A stretch of DNA of 64,000 nucleotides, from assembly GCF_003688665.1 (NCBI RefSeq), contig NZ_REFO01000012.1:124001-188000 (forward strand), in the 5' to 3' direction. Each line of letters starts with the position of its first letter. The stretch's first letter is position 1. Below are positions 43,241 to 52,784 of this stretch, piece after piece. The notes under the pieces were generated by a model, which was given only the letters and a program-made list of their open reading frames with translations, searched no databases and was not told where the DNA came from. Origin of the DNA: Hydrogenothermus marinus (GTDB lineage Bacteria; Aquificota; Aquificia; Aquificales; Hydrogenothermaceae). A program made the translations under genes and the position numbers.

Positions 43241-44260
43241 ATGGTTAAATATATCCCAGGAGTTTCTGTTGCTGTTTTAATAGCTTTAATTTCTATGTTC
43301 TTAGCAAACTTAGAATTTGTGCAAAAAACATTACATTTTAGTTCTTTAATACTTGCAATTTTATTGGGCGTTGTAATTGGTAATTTAGTAAAATTTCCTG
43401 AAAGCTTCAAACCTGGTATTACTTTTTCATTAAAAAAAATATTAAGAATAGCTATCGTATTTTTAGGTTTTAGATTAACATTCCAAAATGTTATGGAAGT
43501 AGGTTTAGTTGGTTTAATAGTTGATACAATAATGCTTAGCTCTACATTTATACTTGGGGTTTGGATAGCAAGAAAATGGTTTGGTTTAGAAGATAAGATG
43601 GCATATTTAATATCTTCAGGTAGTTCTATATGTGGAGCCTCCGCTGTATTAGCAACTGCTCCTGTAGTAAAAGCAGAAATGCATCATGCAGCAATGGCAG
43701 TTGCAACTGTAACCATATTTGGTACAACGTCTATGTTTTTATATCCAGTAATTTATAAAGCAGGTTTACTCCCAGGATTTGATGATATTTTATATGGAAT
43801 ATGGACAGGCGCTACTGTCCATGAAGTGGCTCAAGTTGTAGCAGCTGGTTTTGCTATATCAGAACCTGCAGGAAATACTGCAACTATAGCAAAACTTACA
43901 AGAGTTATGATGCTTGCACCACTCCTTTTAATTTTAAGTTTTTATTTAGCCAAAAAACATAAAGCTCATGGAACAGGTGTAACACTTAGAGATATTCCTA
44001 TACCTTATTTTGTTTTTGGATTTATTGCTATGGTTGGTTTTAATTCTTTAAATCTTCTTCCGTCAAATATTGTTTCTGGAATTAATTATATTGATGGATT
44101 TTTGTTAACAGTAGCTATGGCTGCAATGGGACTTGAAACAAATGTAAATAAGATAAAAGGCGTTGGAATGAAACCTATATATGCCGCAGCAGTAATATTT
44201 TTATTCCTACTTTTCGGTGGAGCTATTTGTGTTAAACTAATTAGTTCAATACTTGCATAA
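43241..44260 (+). CDS. YeiH-family putative sulfate exporter
   Basis: Inner-membrane protein of 339 residues with about ten hydrophobic segments. The family signature is IAIVFLGFRLTFQNV and SSGSSICGASAVLATAPVVKAE, followed by the WTGATVHEVAQVVAAG repeat-like segment. Proteins of this group (UPF0324) are annotated as sulfate exporters by association with taurine or sulfur catabolism; transport is not widely proven. At the end of a sulfur-oxidation island, export of the product sulfate fits well. AAAGGAG precedes the ATG. Confidence 0.85.
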   Translation: MVKYIPGVSVAVLIALISMFLANLEFVQKTLHFSSLILAILLGVVIGNLVKFPESFKPGITFSLKKILRIAIVFLGFRLTFQNVMEVGLVGLIVDTIMLSSTFILGVWIARKWFGLEDKMAYLISSGSSICGASAVLATAPVVKAEMHHAAMAVATVTIFGTTSMFLYPVIYKAGLLPGFDDILYGIWTGATVHEVAQVVAAGFAISEPAGNTATIAKLTRVMMLAPLLLILSFYLAKKHKAHGTGVTLRDIPIPYFVFGFIAMVGFNSLNLLPSNIVSGINYIDGFLLTVAMAAMGLETNVNKIKGVGMKPIYAAAVIFLFLLFGGAICVKLISSILA

Positions 44261-44280
44261 ATCTAAATCTGATATATATT

Positions 44281-44286
44281 TATAAT
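44281..44286 (+). promoter_or_regulatory. -10 element of the tmRNA gene
   Basis: TATAAT, a perfect -10 hexamer, 12 bp before the first base of mature tmRNA. A -35 is not distinct. Confidence 0.5.
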
Positions 44287-44298
44287 CTAACTGAATAT

Positions 44299-44650
44299 GG
44301 GGTCGATTCGGGTTCGACGGGAACAGTTACGCCGGGTGTGCAGGCCGGAGAAGGTAACTCCGTAAAAAACCAAACAACAACAATTCCCGAACGCGAAATC
44401 GCTCTCGCTGCTTAATTAACGCAGCGACGTCCTCCTAAACTTGCCCGTGGGTTTAGGAAGGGCGACAGATACACGGGATAGGAAAGGGCTGATTTCCCTG
44501 TAAGCTCTTTCCGAAACTTGACAGGGATAGCCTGCAAATACCCTGCCTGTGGGGTCGTTGCAGGTGAAATTTAAAGCACAGGCTAAGCCTGTAGAAAGCC
44601 CGAGCAACGGCTGTTCTCGGACAGGGGTTCGATTCCCCTCGACTCCACCA
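44299..44650 (+). ncRNA. ssrA: tmRNA (SsrA)
   Basis: Rescues stalled ribosomes by trans-translation. About 352 nt, GC-rich. The 5' end GGGGUCGAUUCGG pairs with the 3' end CGACUCCACCA to form the tRNA-like acceptor with an encoded CCA. The T-arm GGTTCGATTCCCC is present near the 3' end. The tag reading frame starts at about GTA 44362 and ends with TAA 44413-44415. It encodes VKNQTTTIPEREIALAA, with the ALAA degradation tail. Several GC stems between tag and T-arm are the pseudoknots. Confidence 0.95.
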
Positions 44651-44666
44651 AATAAAAAAATTCAAT

Positions 44667-45878
44667 CTAACTATTCTTTAAATTTTTATTAGCTCTTGCG
44701 AAAACCTTTAATGGAAGTCCCCAAACTTTTGTAAAGTATTCTCCTGCTTTGTGATCAAATTCATCTTCAGGGCTATAAGTTGCTAAGTTTTCAAAATAAA
44801 GACCATTAGGAGATTTTCTTCCAACAATTGTAGCTAAGCCTTTATAAAGTTTAAATCTAACAGTTCCATTTACAAGTTTTGAAATTTCTGATGTAAATGC
44901 GTCTAAAGCTTCTCTTAATTTTGAAAACCAAAGACCATTATAAACAAGATCAGCATAAGGTTGACTTATATGAGTTAATTTATAATGATATGTAAATCTA
45001 TCCAATACAAGACTTTCAATTTCATCATAAGCTTTTATTAATATTAATCCTGCAGGAGATTCATAAACCTCTCGTGTTTTTATTCCAACAAGCCTATTTT
45101 CAACCATATCAATTCTTCCAACACCATGTTTACCTACTATCTCATTTAAATCCCATATTAATTTCCAAAGCTCATCATATTTATTTCCATTTATTGCAAC
45201 TGGTAATCCTTCTTTGAATTCTATTTCTATATACTCTGGCTTGTCTGGTGCATTTTCAGGATTTACAGTTATTTCAAAAGCATCTTCTGGTGGCTCTTGC
45301 CATATATCTTCAAGAGGACCTGCTTCTATAGCAACACCCCATAAATTTCTATCATAAGAATATGGTTTTTCTTTTGTTGCTTTTACAGGAATGCCATGTT
45401 TTTTTGCATATTCTATCTCTTCATCTCTTGATTTAAATTCCCAATCTCTTACAGGAGCTAAAACTTCTATATTTGGATCTAAAGCCCATACAGATGTTTC
45501 AAATCTTACTTGGTCATTACCTTTTCCTGTAGAACCATGAGCTACATAGTTAGCATTATATTTATGTGCAATTTCTACCAATTTTTTTGATATTAAAGGT
45601 CTTGATAAAGCAGATAAAAGAGTATATCTATTTTCATATAATGCACCGCTTCTCATAAGGGGCATGCAATAATCTTTTGCAAATTCTTCTTTTATATCAT
45701 CTACAATAGCTTCAACAGCTCCTGCTAATTTTGCTTTTTCAGGTATTTCTTTCAGTTCTTCTCCTTGTCCAACATCAGCAGTATATGTAATTACTTCAAA
45801 TCCTTTATCTGTTAACCATCTAACTATTACAGAAGTGTCAAGACCTCCAGAATAAGCAAGAACTACTCTTTTTTTCAA
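44667..45878 (-). CDS. argG: ArgG, argininosuccinate synthase
   Basis: Joins citrulline and aspartate in arginine synthesis. The P-loop VVLAYSGGLDTSVIVRWL is near the N-terminus, and GCTGKGNDQVRFE-like (here GSTGKGNDQVRFE) and YDRNLWGVAIEAGPLED follow. Start: an upstream TTG at 45893 overlaps the ribosome site. TTG at 45876-45878 lies 8 nt after GGAGG and gives MKKRVVLAYSGG, which fits family N-termini better; length 403 residues. Divergent from leuB across about 190 bp; tmRNA lies on its other side. Confidence 0.95.
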   Translation of the reverse strand: MKKRVVLAYSGGLDTSVIVRWLTDKGFEVITYTADVGQGEELKEIPEKAKLAGAVEAIVDDIKEEFAKDYCMPLMRSGALYENRYTLLSALSRPLISKKLVEIAHKYNANYVAHGSTGKGNDQVRFETSVWALDPNIEVLAPVRDWEFKSRDEEIEYAKKHGIPVKATKEKPYSYDRNLWGVAIEAGPLEDIWQEPPEDAFEITVNPENAPDKPEYIEIEFKEGLPVAINGNKYDELWKLIWDLNEIVGKHGVGRIDMVENRLVGIKTREVYESPAGLILIKAYDEIESLVLDRFTYHYKLTHISQPYADLVYNGLWFSKLREALDAFTSEISKLVNGTVRFKLYKGLATIVGRKSPNGLYFENLATYSPEDEFDHKAGEYFTKVWGLPLKVFARANKNLKNS

Positions 45879-46070
45879 AATTTTTTCCTCCAAAATATTT
45901 AATCAAAAAATTATATCAAGAATTTCTTTTAAATTAGTAATTTCTTACATGAAAATTTATAAAATAATATTCAACTATAAATGAATAATAAATATAAAAT
46001 AAAAATATGGAAAAGGCACTAAATTTATTATAAAATTTAAGATTTAATAAATAAATGGAGGATTAACAAA

Positions 46071-47144
46071 TTGAAAAAAGAGTACAAAATTTTAGTACTT
46101 CCTGGTGATGGAATTGGACCTGAAATTACAAAAGCAACTTTAGAAGTTTTAAAAGCAATTGAAAAAAAATATGATGTTAAGTTTGATATTAAAGAAGGGC
46201 TTATAGGCGGTGCTGCAATAGATGAAACTGGAGATCCTTTACCAGAAGAAACATTAAAATTAGCAAAAGAAAGTGATGCAGTTTTACTTGCAGCTGTAGG
46301 TGGAGAAAAATGGGATAACCTCCCAACAGATAAAAGACCAGAAAAAGGACTTTTAAGAATAAGAAAAGAGCTTGATCTTTTTGCTAATATAAGACCTGGA
46401 AAAGCATATACCGCTCTTTTAGATGCTTCACCTTTAAAAGAAAATCTTATAAAAGGTGTTGATCTTTTAGTAATAAGAGAACTTACAGGCGGAATATACT
46501 TTGGAGAGCCAAGAGGAATAGAAGAAAGAAATGGTGAAAAAGTTGGATATAACACAATGATATATTCTGAACATGAAATAGAAAGAATTGCAAAACTTGC
46601 TTTTGAAATTGCAAGAACAAGGAGAAAAAAGGTTACAAGTGTAGATAAAGCAAATGTTCTTGAAGTAAGTGCAGTATGGAGAGAAGTAGTAAATAAAGTA
46701 TGGGCGAATTATCAAGATGTTGAACTTGAGCATATGTATGTTGATAATACAGCTATGCAACTTGTTAGAAGACCAAAAGATTTTGATGTAATAGTTACAG
46801 GTAATCTATTTGGAGATATTATATCTGATGAAGCAGGAGCTTTAACAGGTTCCCTTGGAATGCTACCTTCTGCATCTATTGGAGAAAGATACGCTTTATA
46901 TGAGCCTGTTCATGGTTCAGCACCTGATATTGCAGGTAAAAATATAGCAAATCCAACTGCAATGATTTTATCTGCTGCTATGATGCTTGATATTACATTT
47001 AAAATGCATGATGCAGCTAAGGATATACAAGATGCAGTCGAAAAAGCATTAAATGATGGATATAGAACTGCAGATATATGGCAACCTGGTACTAAAAAAG
47101 TAAATACAGATGAAATGGCACAAGCAATTATTGAAAAATTATGA
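46071..47144 (+). CDS. leuB: LeuB, 3-isopropylmalate dehydrogenase
   Basis: NAD-dependent oxidative decarboxylation in leucine synthesis. 357 residues. Motifs are [16 protein letters not shown], the substrate-binding [13 protein letters not shown] (LeuB-type [10 protein letters not shown]), [33 protein letters not shown] and [15 protein letters not shown]. The start is TTG at 46071, nine bases after GGAGG. The last codons overlap the next gene by 4 bp (ATGA). Promoter probably lies in the AT-rich gap shared with argG. Confidence 0.96.
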   Translation: MKKEYKILVLPGDGIGPEITKATLEVLKAIEKKYDVKFDIKEGLIGGAAIDETGDPLPEETLKLAKESDAVLLAAVGGEKWDNLPTDKRPEKGLLRIRKELDLFANIRPGKAYTALLDASPLKENLIKGVDLLVIRELTGGIYFGEPRGIEERNGEKVGYNTMIYSEHEIERIAKLAFEIARTRRKKVTSVDKANVLEVSAVWREVVNKVWANYQDVELEHMYVDNTAMQLVRRPKDFDVIVTGNLFGDIISDEAGALTGSLGMLPSASIGERYALYEPVHGSAPDIAGKNIANPTAMILSAAMMLDITFKMHDAAKDIQDAVEKALNDGYRTADIWQPGTKKVNTDEMAQAIIEKL

Positions 47145-48394
47145 AGAATTTAGAAAAAAAAGTAGAAAAAGCTTTAGAAATGGTTTTTAATAATTACTTA
47201 AATGATGATTATATGTATGCTATTTTTAAAACTTTTCTTATAAAAAGAGTAAAAAAAGAGATATATAATGGTTTTAACTTTTTGATAAAAGGAAAAAGAG
47301 ATGATGGAAAAAGGGAGTTTTTCAAAGTAGGTGTTTTCTTTTATAAAGAAAATATCCCCTTTTCCTTTTTTTATGATTTTATTGATAGAGTAAGATTGGT
47401 AATAATAAAAGATAAATTACAATCTGAGTTTATAGATAAATTAGAAGATATTTTTCTTTTTATAGAAAATACTTTTTCTTATGGCTATTTATTCCAGTTA
47501 TTAAAAGAAGATAAAGATTGGATAAGAGAAGAGCTAAGATTATTTAAAGGAGAAGATAATCCATCTATTTTAAAACCTTATATATTGGATCATCTAATAT
47601 GGACAAATAAATTGATAGAAGATATAAAAAAATTAAGAACTCAGCCTTCAATAGAGCTTAATTCGAGAAAGTGTAGTTTTGGGCAGAAACTGTCAAAAGG
47701 ACATTTAGATTTAATAATTGGTAAAAATTACTGTCTTAGGATAGAAAAAATACATGATCTTATACATGAAATATCAAATGAGATCTATTTTTATATACAA
47801 AAAAGAAGTTTTAAAAATTTATTAATAGATTATATTAATCTTATTAAGAATGTAGGAAGGCTTATAAATACAATATCTCTTTCAACAGCTGTATTAGCAG
47901 AATTTGAAGCAAAAGTTGATCCTTTAACAGGTGTTTTAAATAGAAGAAGTATGGATATAATCTTGCAAAATCATTTTACAATTTCTAAAGTTGCGAATAC
48001 ATCATTTTCAATAGCTATGATAGATATAGATGATTTTAAAAAAATAAATGATACTTATGGACATTTAATAGGTGATTGCATTTTAAAAGAGGTAGTAAAT
48101 AAAATAAAAAATGTTATAAGAAAATCAGATTTAATTTTTAGATATGGTGGAGAAGAGTTTTTAATCTTATTTCCATATTTAGACAAAGAAGATTTACCAA
48201 AGGTTTTAGAGAAGATAAGAGATGTAGTATCTTCTAAAGAATTTGTATGTGAAGACATTAAATTAAAAATTACAGTTAGTATAGGTGGGGCTACTTTTGA
48301 AGAAAATATAGAATCTGTTAAACAATTAATAAAAAAAGCGGATGAAAATCTATATAAAGCTAAAAAAACTGGAAAAAACAAATTTATTATATAA
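47141..48394 (+). CDS. Diguanylate cyclase (GGDEF domain)
   Basis: 417 residues. The C-terminal GGDEF domain from about residue 265 has [13 protein letters not shown], the metal region [15 protein letters not shown], active-site [14 protein letters not shown] and an RxxD inhibitory site (RKSD) five residues before GGEEF, so it should make c-di-GMP and be product-inhibited. The N-terminal ~260 residues are soluble and mostly helical; they contain HxxDL/HKLI-like pieces reminiscent of chemoreceptor zinc-binding or bacteriohemerythrin-type helices but no domain is firmly recognised. Its ATG overlaps the leuB stop, so it is translated with leuB. Confidence 0.88.
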   Translation: MKNLEKKVEKALEMVFNNYLNDDYMYAIFKTFLIKRVKKEIYNGFNFLIKGKRDDGKREFFKVGVFFYKENIPFSFFYDFIDRVRLVIIKDKLQSEFIDKLEDIFLFIENTFSYGYLFQLLKEDKDWIREELRLFKGEDNPSILKPYILDHLIWTNKLIEDIKKLRTQPSIELNSRKCSFGQKLSKGHLDLIIGKNYCLRIEKIHDLIHEISNEIYFYIQKRSFKNLLIDYINLIKNVGRLINTISLSTAVLAEFEAKVDPLTGVLNRRSMDIILQNHFTISKVANTSFSIAMIDIDDFKKINDTYGHLIGDCILKEVVNKIKNVIRKSDLIFRYGGEEFLILFPYLDKEDLPKVLEKIRDVVSSKEFVCEDIKLKITVSIGGATFEENIESVKQLIKKADENLYKAKKTGKNKFII

Positions 48395-48404
48395 TTTGTA
48401 AATT

Positions 48405-49307
48405 ATGATAAAGTTTAATCAATATCTTAAAGAAAAATATGGTGGAAGAATTCAAAAAATATCCATAGATGCTGGTTTTACCTGTCCAAATAGAGATGGT
48501 ACAAAAGCATCTGGTGGATGTACATTTTGTAATAATATATCTTTTAGTCCTTATGCAATGACTAAGGAAACTGTAGAAAATCAAATAAATCAGGCTATCT
48601 CTTTTTATAAAAAAAGATTTAAAAATATAAAAGGATTTTTAGCATATTTCCAAGCATATACAAATACTTATGCTCCAGTAGAAAAATTAAAAGAAATATA
48701 TGATAAAGCTATGGAATATGATGAAATCATTGGTATGTCCATAGGAACAAGACCTGATGTTGTACCTGAGGAGGTTTTAGATTTAATAGCTACATATACT
48801 ATAAAAAAGCCTGAAATATGGATAGAGTATGGACTTCAAACTGCTAATATAAAAACTTTAAGGGATATTAATAGAGCCCATGGAGTTGCAGATTTTGTAG
48901 ATGCAGTATTAAGAACAAAAAAAAGACCAAATATAAAAGTTTGTGCTCATATGATTGTTGGACTTCCGGGAGATACTTATGAAGATTATATAGAAACTGT
49001 AAAACTTTTCGCTGCACTGCCAATAGATGGAGTAAAAATACATCCTCTTCATATAGTAAAGCATACAATAATGGAAAAACAGTATAAAAATGGAGAAATT
49101 AAACTTCTTGATTTAAAAGAATATGCTGAGATTGTAGCTGATCTTATTCAGTATTTACCTGATGATATTATAGTACATAGATTAACAGGTGAAGCTCCTG
49201 ATGAAGAACTTATTGCTCCTGATTGGTGTAGTCCAAAAAGAAAACAAGAAGTTTTAAAAACTATAGAAGAAAAAATAAAAGAAAAAGAACTTTTAAGATT
49301 AGTCTAA
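48405..49307 (+). CDS. Radical SAM protein, YhcC/TIGR01212 family
   Basis: 300 residues. The cluster motif is TCPNRDGTKASGGCTFCNN, the unusual C-x9-C-x2-C spacing of this family, near residue 25. KISIDAGF precedes it, and GLPGDTYEDYIETVKL and EYGLQTANIKTL are other family segments. Members are widespread; a role in tRNA or other modification is suspected but I do not assign one. Starts 10 bp after the diguanylate cyclase stop without a strong ribosome site. Converges with nadC, overlapping by 4 bp. Confidence 0.85.
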   Translation: MIKFNQYLKEKYGGRIQKISIDAGFTCPNRDGTKASGGCTFCNNISFSPYAMTKETVENQINQAISFYKKRFKNIKGFLAYFQAYTNTYAPVEKLKEIYDKAMEYDEIIGMSIGTRPDVVPEEVLDLIATYTIKKPEIWIEYGLQTANIKTLRDINRAHGVADFVDAVLRTKKRPNIKVCAHMIVGLPGDTYEDYIETVKLFAALPIDGVKIHPLHIVKHTIMEKQYKNGEIKLLDLKEYAEIVADLIQYLPDDIIVHRLTGEAPDEELIAPDWCSPKRKQEVLKTIEEKIKEKELLRLV

Positions 49308-50128
49308 AATTTAAGGCTAATATCAAGCCATTTACTTGAATGGATAGTAGCACCTGTTGAAATAAAATCAACTCCTGTTTGAGCTACTTGTTTTATATTT
49401 TCTAAGGTTATATTTCCTGATGCTTCTGTTAAAGCTTTTCCATTTATTAGTTTTACTGCATCCTTCATCTCTTTTAGAGACATATTATCAAGCATTATAA
49501 TATCTACATCTGATTCTAAAGCTTCTTTTACTTGCTCCAAATTAGAAGTTTCAACTTCTATTTTTACCATTGGAGAAACATTTCTCTTTATTTGATTTAC
49601 TGCTTCTTTAATACTTCCAACTAAGGATATATGATTATCTTTAATCATTACCATATCATAAAGAGCAAACCTATGATTATATCCTCCTCCTATTTTCACT
49701 GCATATTTTTCAAAAGCCCTAAAACCGGGTGTTGTTTTTCTTGTATCTAATAGTTTTGTTTTTGTACCTTCAAGAGCTTTTACAAACTCTCTTGTTTTTG
49801 TTGCTATCCCTGATAATCGTTGGAGTATGTTTAAAGAAAGCCTTTCCCCTTTTAGTATTGATTTTCCGCTACCTTTTATTTCTATTAAAGTTTCTCCTTT
49901 TTTTATTTCTTGTCCTTCTTTTTTTAAGATATTTATCTCTAATGTGTTATCTACCATTAGAAATACTTCTTTTGCAAAAATACCACCTGCAAAAATACCA
50001 TCTTCTTTTGCAATAATTTTTGCCTTTATCTGCTTATCTACAGTTAAGCTATCTGTTGTAATATCTTTATAACCTATATCTTCTAAATAAAATCTTTCAA
50101 GCTGTTTTTTTAAGAATATTCTATCCAT
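49304..50128 (-). CDS. nadC: NadC, nicotinate-nucleotide pyrophosphorylase
   Basis: Converts quinolinate and PRPP to nicotinate mononucleotide in de novo NAD synthesis. 274 residues. Motifs are LNILQRLSGIATKTREFV, DTRKTTPGFRAFEKYAVKIGGGYNHR, MIKDNHI, and the C-terminal EASGNITLENI...GVDFISTGATIHSS. Its ATG shares one base with the hemJ stop (TAATG), implying coupling. Enzyme is complete. Confidence 0.96.
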   Translation of the reverse strand: MDRIFLKKQLERFYLEDIGYKDITTDSLTVDKQIKAKIIAKEDGIFAGGIFAKEVFLMVDNTLEINILKKEGQEIKKGETLIEIKGSGKSILKGERLSLNILQRLSGIATKTREFVKALEGTKTKLLDTRKTTPGFRAFEKYAVKIGGGYNHRFALYDMVMIKDNHISLVGSIKEAVNQIKRNVSPMVKIEVETSNLEQVKEALESDVDIIMLDNMSLKEMKDAVKLINGKALTEASGNITLENIKQVAQTGVDFISTGATIHSSKWLDISLKF

Positions 50129-50556
50129 TAAAATGGCCTTACTATTACCATTATTACAATAATAATCATTAAAATTGTTGGAACTTCGTTATAAAATCTT
50201 AAAAATTTAGAAGAATATTTATAATTTTCTATTTCAAGATTATTTCTAATTACTGCTAAATGGATATAATAAAGTATTAATAAAACAGCAGCAGTTAGTT
50301 TAAGATGTATCCAGCCACCAGTTTTAAATAATGCAGGATTTAGATAAAGTAGTAATAAACCAGTTATTAAAGTCCCCCAAAATGCAGGAATTCCTATAAA
50401 CTTGTGAAGTTTATATTCCATTACTTTAACAACTTTTACAAAATCTTTATTATCTTTATTTTCCGTATGATAAATAAATAATCTTGGAAGATAAAATAAT
50501 ACTGCCATCCAAGATATAATAGATATTACATGAATAGCTTTTATCCATAGATACAT
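50128..50556 (-). CDS. hemJ: HemJ-like protoporphyrinogen oxidase (UPF0093/TIGR00701)
   Basis: Small four-helix membrane protein for the penultimate step of heme synthesis. The ATG at 50556 is chosen because GTGGAGGG precedes it; further upstream bases form the previous gene's terminator. This gives 142 residues: LWIKAIHVISIISWMAVLFYLPRLFIYH with the conserved His, LHKFIGIPAFWGTLITGLLLL, and GWIHLKLTAAVLLILYYIHLAV. Heme is in demand for the many cytochromes coded here. Next gene nadC. Confidence 0.85.
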   Translation of the reverse strand: MYLWIKAIHVISIISWMAVLFYLPRLFIYHTENKDNKDFVKVVKVMEYKLHKFIGIPAFWGTLITGLLLLYLNPALFKTGGWIHLKLTAAVLLILYYIHLAVIRNNLEIENYKYSSKFLRFYNEVPTILMIIIVIMVIVRPF

Positions 50557-50581
50557 TAAAAACCCTCCACAAAATAAAAAA

Positions 50582-50602
50582 GGCAGGGATAAACTCCCTG
50601 CC
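50582..50602 (-). terminator. Terminator of the A-type FeS carrier gene
   Basis: GGCAGGGA/TCCCTGCC, an 8-bp stem with a 5-nt loop. Read leftward it is followed by TTTTTTATTTT. It lies between the FeS carrier gene and hemJ. Confidence 0.9.
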
Positions 50603-50636
50603 TTCATTTTATAATAAGACTAAATTTGTAGTCAAA

Positions 50637-50981
50637 TTAGCAAGAGAAAGAACTTCCACAACCACAAGAACCTGAAGCATTAGGATTTTTAATTGTAAAT
50701 CCACCACCCATAAAATCTGTTACATAATCTAATGTAGCACCTTTTATATAAGGAGCTGAAAATTCATCAACTACAACTTTCACACCATCAACTTCTGTAA
50801 CTTTGTCATTTTCAGTTACTTCTTCATCAAATCCCATTGCATATTGGAACCCTGAACATCCACCAGGAACAACTCTAATTCTTAATATAGGATTTTCAAT
50901 ACCTTGTTCCTCTGCTATTTTCTTAATTTCATTAGCAGCAGATTCTGTAACTATTACTAAGTTTTCTGTTTGTTGTTGCAT
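50637..50981 (-). CDS. A-type iron-sulfur carrier (IscA/ErpA family)
   Basis: 114 residues. The three conserved cysteines are in PGGCSGFQYAMGF and the C-terminal GSCGCGSSFSC. These proteins deliver clusters to apo-enzymes. A glutamine-rich start (MQQQTEN) precedes LVIVTESAANEIKKIAEEQG. TTGGAGG precedes the ATG. Single gene with its own terminator. IscA and ErpA cannot be told apart here, so no symbol is given. Confidence 0.92.
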   Translation of the reverse strand: MQQQTENLVIVTESAANEIKKIAEEQGIENPILRIRVVPGGCSGFQYAMGFDEEVTENDKVTEVDGVKVVVDEFSAPYIKGATLDYVTDFMGGGFTIKNPNASGSCGCGSSFSC

Positions 50982-51054
50982 AACTAAATACCTCCAAAAT
51001 TTTAAATAGTTTCTTATATCTTATATATTTTTTTATTCTTATGTATGAGATTAA

Positions 51055-51885
51055 TCAGAAAGATAGTAAATAATATATTCCAGACTGAAGTCCTAAATCC
51101 AAGTTAATTTTATTTTTTAATAATCTTTCAATAAAACTTTTTTCTTCTCCTATCTGAACTACAACTGCATTTTTTCCTTCTTTACCTATCATTTTCCTTG
51201 CTTCTTGGATAGCATCTTGTAAATTGCCAAGTTTATCAACAAGGCCAAGCTTTAAAGCTTGTCTTCCACTAAATATTCTTCCATCTGCATAAGGTCTTAG
51301 CTTTTCTTTATCTAAATGTCTATACTTTACTACTGCATCTAAAAACTGCTCATAAACATCAATGATAGTTTCTTTTATTAGTTTTGCTTCTTCTGGCTTT
51401 AGTTTATGGTTTGGATAAAGAATATCTTTATTTTTACCACTTTTTATATTATTTATTTTTATCCCTAATTTATTAAGTAAATCTGTAAGGTCTGTATGTT
51501 GAACTATAACTCCAATACTTCCTGTTATTGTTCCAGGGTTTGCATATATAACATTTGCAGCAGAAGATATATAATATCCACCAGATGCAGCAACATTTCC
51601 CATTGAAACTATTACAGGTTTTTTCTTTCTTAATTTTTCTATTGCTCTATATATTTCTTGAGATGCTCCAACTGCACCTCCAGGACTATCTACATTAAGA
51701 ACAACTGCTTTTATGCTACTATCCTTTTGGGCTATGTTTAAATATCTTAAAGTAGGTTTATAATCAGCTATAACTCCTTTTATATCTATTAAAGCTATTT
51801 TAGGAGTAGATTTAGCTTTTATAAAGGAAATTATCCATATCAAAACAATAAAAGTTATAATTCCTATAATTATTTTCTTTTTCAT
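51055..51885 (-). CDS. sppA: SppA, signal peptide peptidase (short form)
   Basis: Membrane-bound serine protease that degrades cleaved signal peptides. 276 residues, the short single-domain form with an N-terminal anchor (IIIGIITFIVLIWIISFI). The catalytic serine is in GNVAASGGYYISSAAN and VLNVDSPGGAVGASQEIYRAI is the family signature. The catalytic lysine would be in KSGKNKD. The C-terminus has ADGRIFSGRQALKLGLVDKLG. A short reading frame and rbfA lie upstream in the same direction. Confidence 0.92.
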   Translation of the reverse strand: MKKKIIIGIITFIVLIWIISFIKAKSTPKIALIDIKGVIADYKPTLRYLNIAQKDSSIKAVVLNVDSPGGAVGASQEIYRAIEKLRKKKPVIVSMGNVAASGGYYISSAANVIYANPGTITGSIGVIVQHTDLTDLLNKLGIKINNIKSGKNKDILYPNHKLKPEEAKLIKETIIDVYEQFLDAVVKYRHLDKEKLRPYADGRIFSGRQALKLGLVDKLGNLQDAIQEARKMIGKEGKNAVVVQIGEEKSFIERLLKNKINLDLGLQSGIYYLLSF

Positions 51886-51900
51886 TATCTTAACCTAACA

Positions 51901-52017
51901 TCATTTTTTTAGTTTTTTTCTAATTTCCTCTACTGCTACAAAAAATATAGCTTGAGTAATTTTAGAAATTGCTTTTTTTACAAGCTTTAAAGCTAAAACT
52001 TTAAAAATCTTTTCCAT
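51901..52017 (-). CDS. Possible 38-residue basic amphipathic peptide
   Basis: An open frame between rbfA and sppA starting 3 bp after the rbfA stop: N-terminal MEKIFKVLALKLVKK, ending EEIRKKLKK, with a hydrophobic middle (ITQAIFFVAV). The ribosome site is poor, but it may be translated by coupling to rbfA. No family is recognised. It could equally be chance in an AT-rich gap. Confidence 0.3.
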   Translation of the reverse strand: MEKIFKVLALKLVKKAISKITQAIFFVAVEEIRKKLKK

Positions 52018-52020
52018 ATA

Positions 52021-52320
52021 CTATACTAGTTTATACTCATCAGGTAAAAATTTTAGTTGCGGTAGTCTTCTTAATTTTAACTTTTTTGAAAGAAGATGTC
52101 TAATATAAGGACTTCTTTTATTTAATGTTTCTACTACTTTATCTATATCTTTTAAAGCAGATACATATACATCTGCTTTATTTAAGTCAGGAGAAGCTAT
52201 AACATACATAACAGTAATAAAATTATCTGCTGAATATTCCATAATTTCTTCTTGAATAATTTCACTTATAGCTTGTTTTAAAGCATTATTTATCTTATCT
52301 GCTTTTATTGATTTTTTCAT
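52021..52320 (-). CDS. rbfA: RbfA, ribosome-binding factor A
   Basis: 30S maturation and cold-adaptation factor. 99 residues with the type II KH-like fold: INNALKQAISEIIQEEI, DLNKADVYVSALKD and HLLSKKLKLRRLPQLKFLPD, the last being the family signature LRxxPxLxFxxD. TAGGAGG precedes the ATG. It is 6 bp after ruvC. Confidence 0.9.
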   Translation of the reverse strand: MKKSIKADKINNALKQAISEIIQEEIMEYSADNFITVMYVIASPDLNKADVYVSALKDIDKVVETLNKRSPYIRHLLSKKLKLRRLPQLKFLPDEYKLV

Positions 52321-52326
52321 AAAAAT

Positions 52327-52782
52327 CTACCTCCTATTTAGAAAATGGCAAAATGCAACTGCAATAGCATCTGATTCATCTGCTGTTTTTACTTTTTTAT
52401 TAAATATTTTTTCTACCATTATCATTACTTGCTCTTTATCTGCCCATCCATAACCAGTAATTGCATTTTTTACTTGTTGAGGAGTATATTCATAAATTGG
52501 AATATTATTTTTAGCAGAAAGTAGTAGTATAACTCCTCTAACCTCTCCTAATCTTATCAAAGATTGAGGATTTTTACCATAGAATGAAGATTCTAAAGCT
52601 ATCTCTTTTGGATTATATTTTTTTATTAATGAGTCTAATCCGTTATAAATTTTATTTAGATTATCAGGTTTTTTTCTACTTTTTATTACTCCTGAATCTA
52701 AAAGTATTGGTTGTTTATTATTTATTTTAATACAAGAAAACCCGGTATTATAGTTTCCCGGGTCAATTCCAAGGATAATCAT
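52327..52782 (-). CDS. ruvC: RuvC, Holliday junction resolvase
   Basis: Cuts Holliday junctions with RuvAB. 151 residues. The acidic active site is D6 in LGIDPGNYNTGFS, E in ALESSFYGKNPQS, and the DESDAIAVAFCH pair at the end. KNAITGYGWADKEQV is the DNA-binding stretch. It starts 3 bp after yebC. A RusA-type resolvase is also encoded (25038-25463). Confidence 0.95.
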   Translation of the reverse strand: MIILGIDPGNYNTGFSCIKINNKQPILLDSGVIKSRKKPDNLNKIYNGLDSLIKKYNPKEIALESSFYGKNPQSLIRLGEVRGVILLLSAKNNIPIYEYTPQQVKNAITGYGWADKEQVMIMVEKIFNKKVKTADESDAIAVAFCHFLNRR

Positions 52783-52784
52783 TT

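Noticed and set aside
44299-44650. Minus-strand open frames across the tmRNA gene
   Set aside because: They exist only because the RNA is GC-rich; acceptor pairing, tag peptide and encoded CCA show it is tmRNA.
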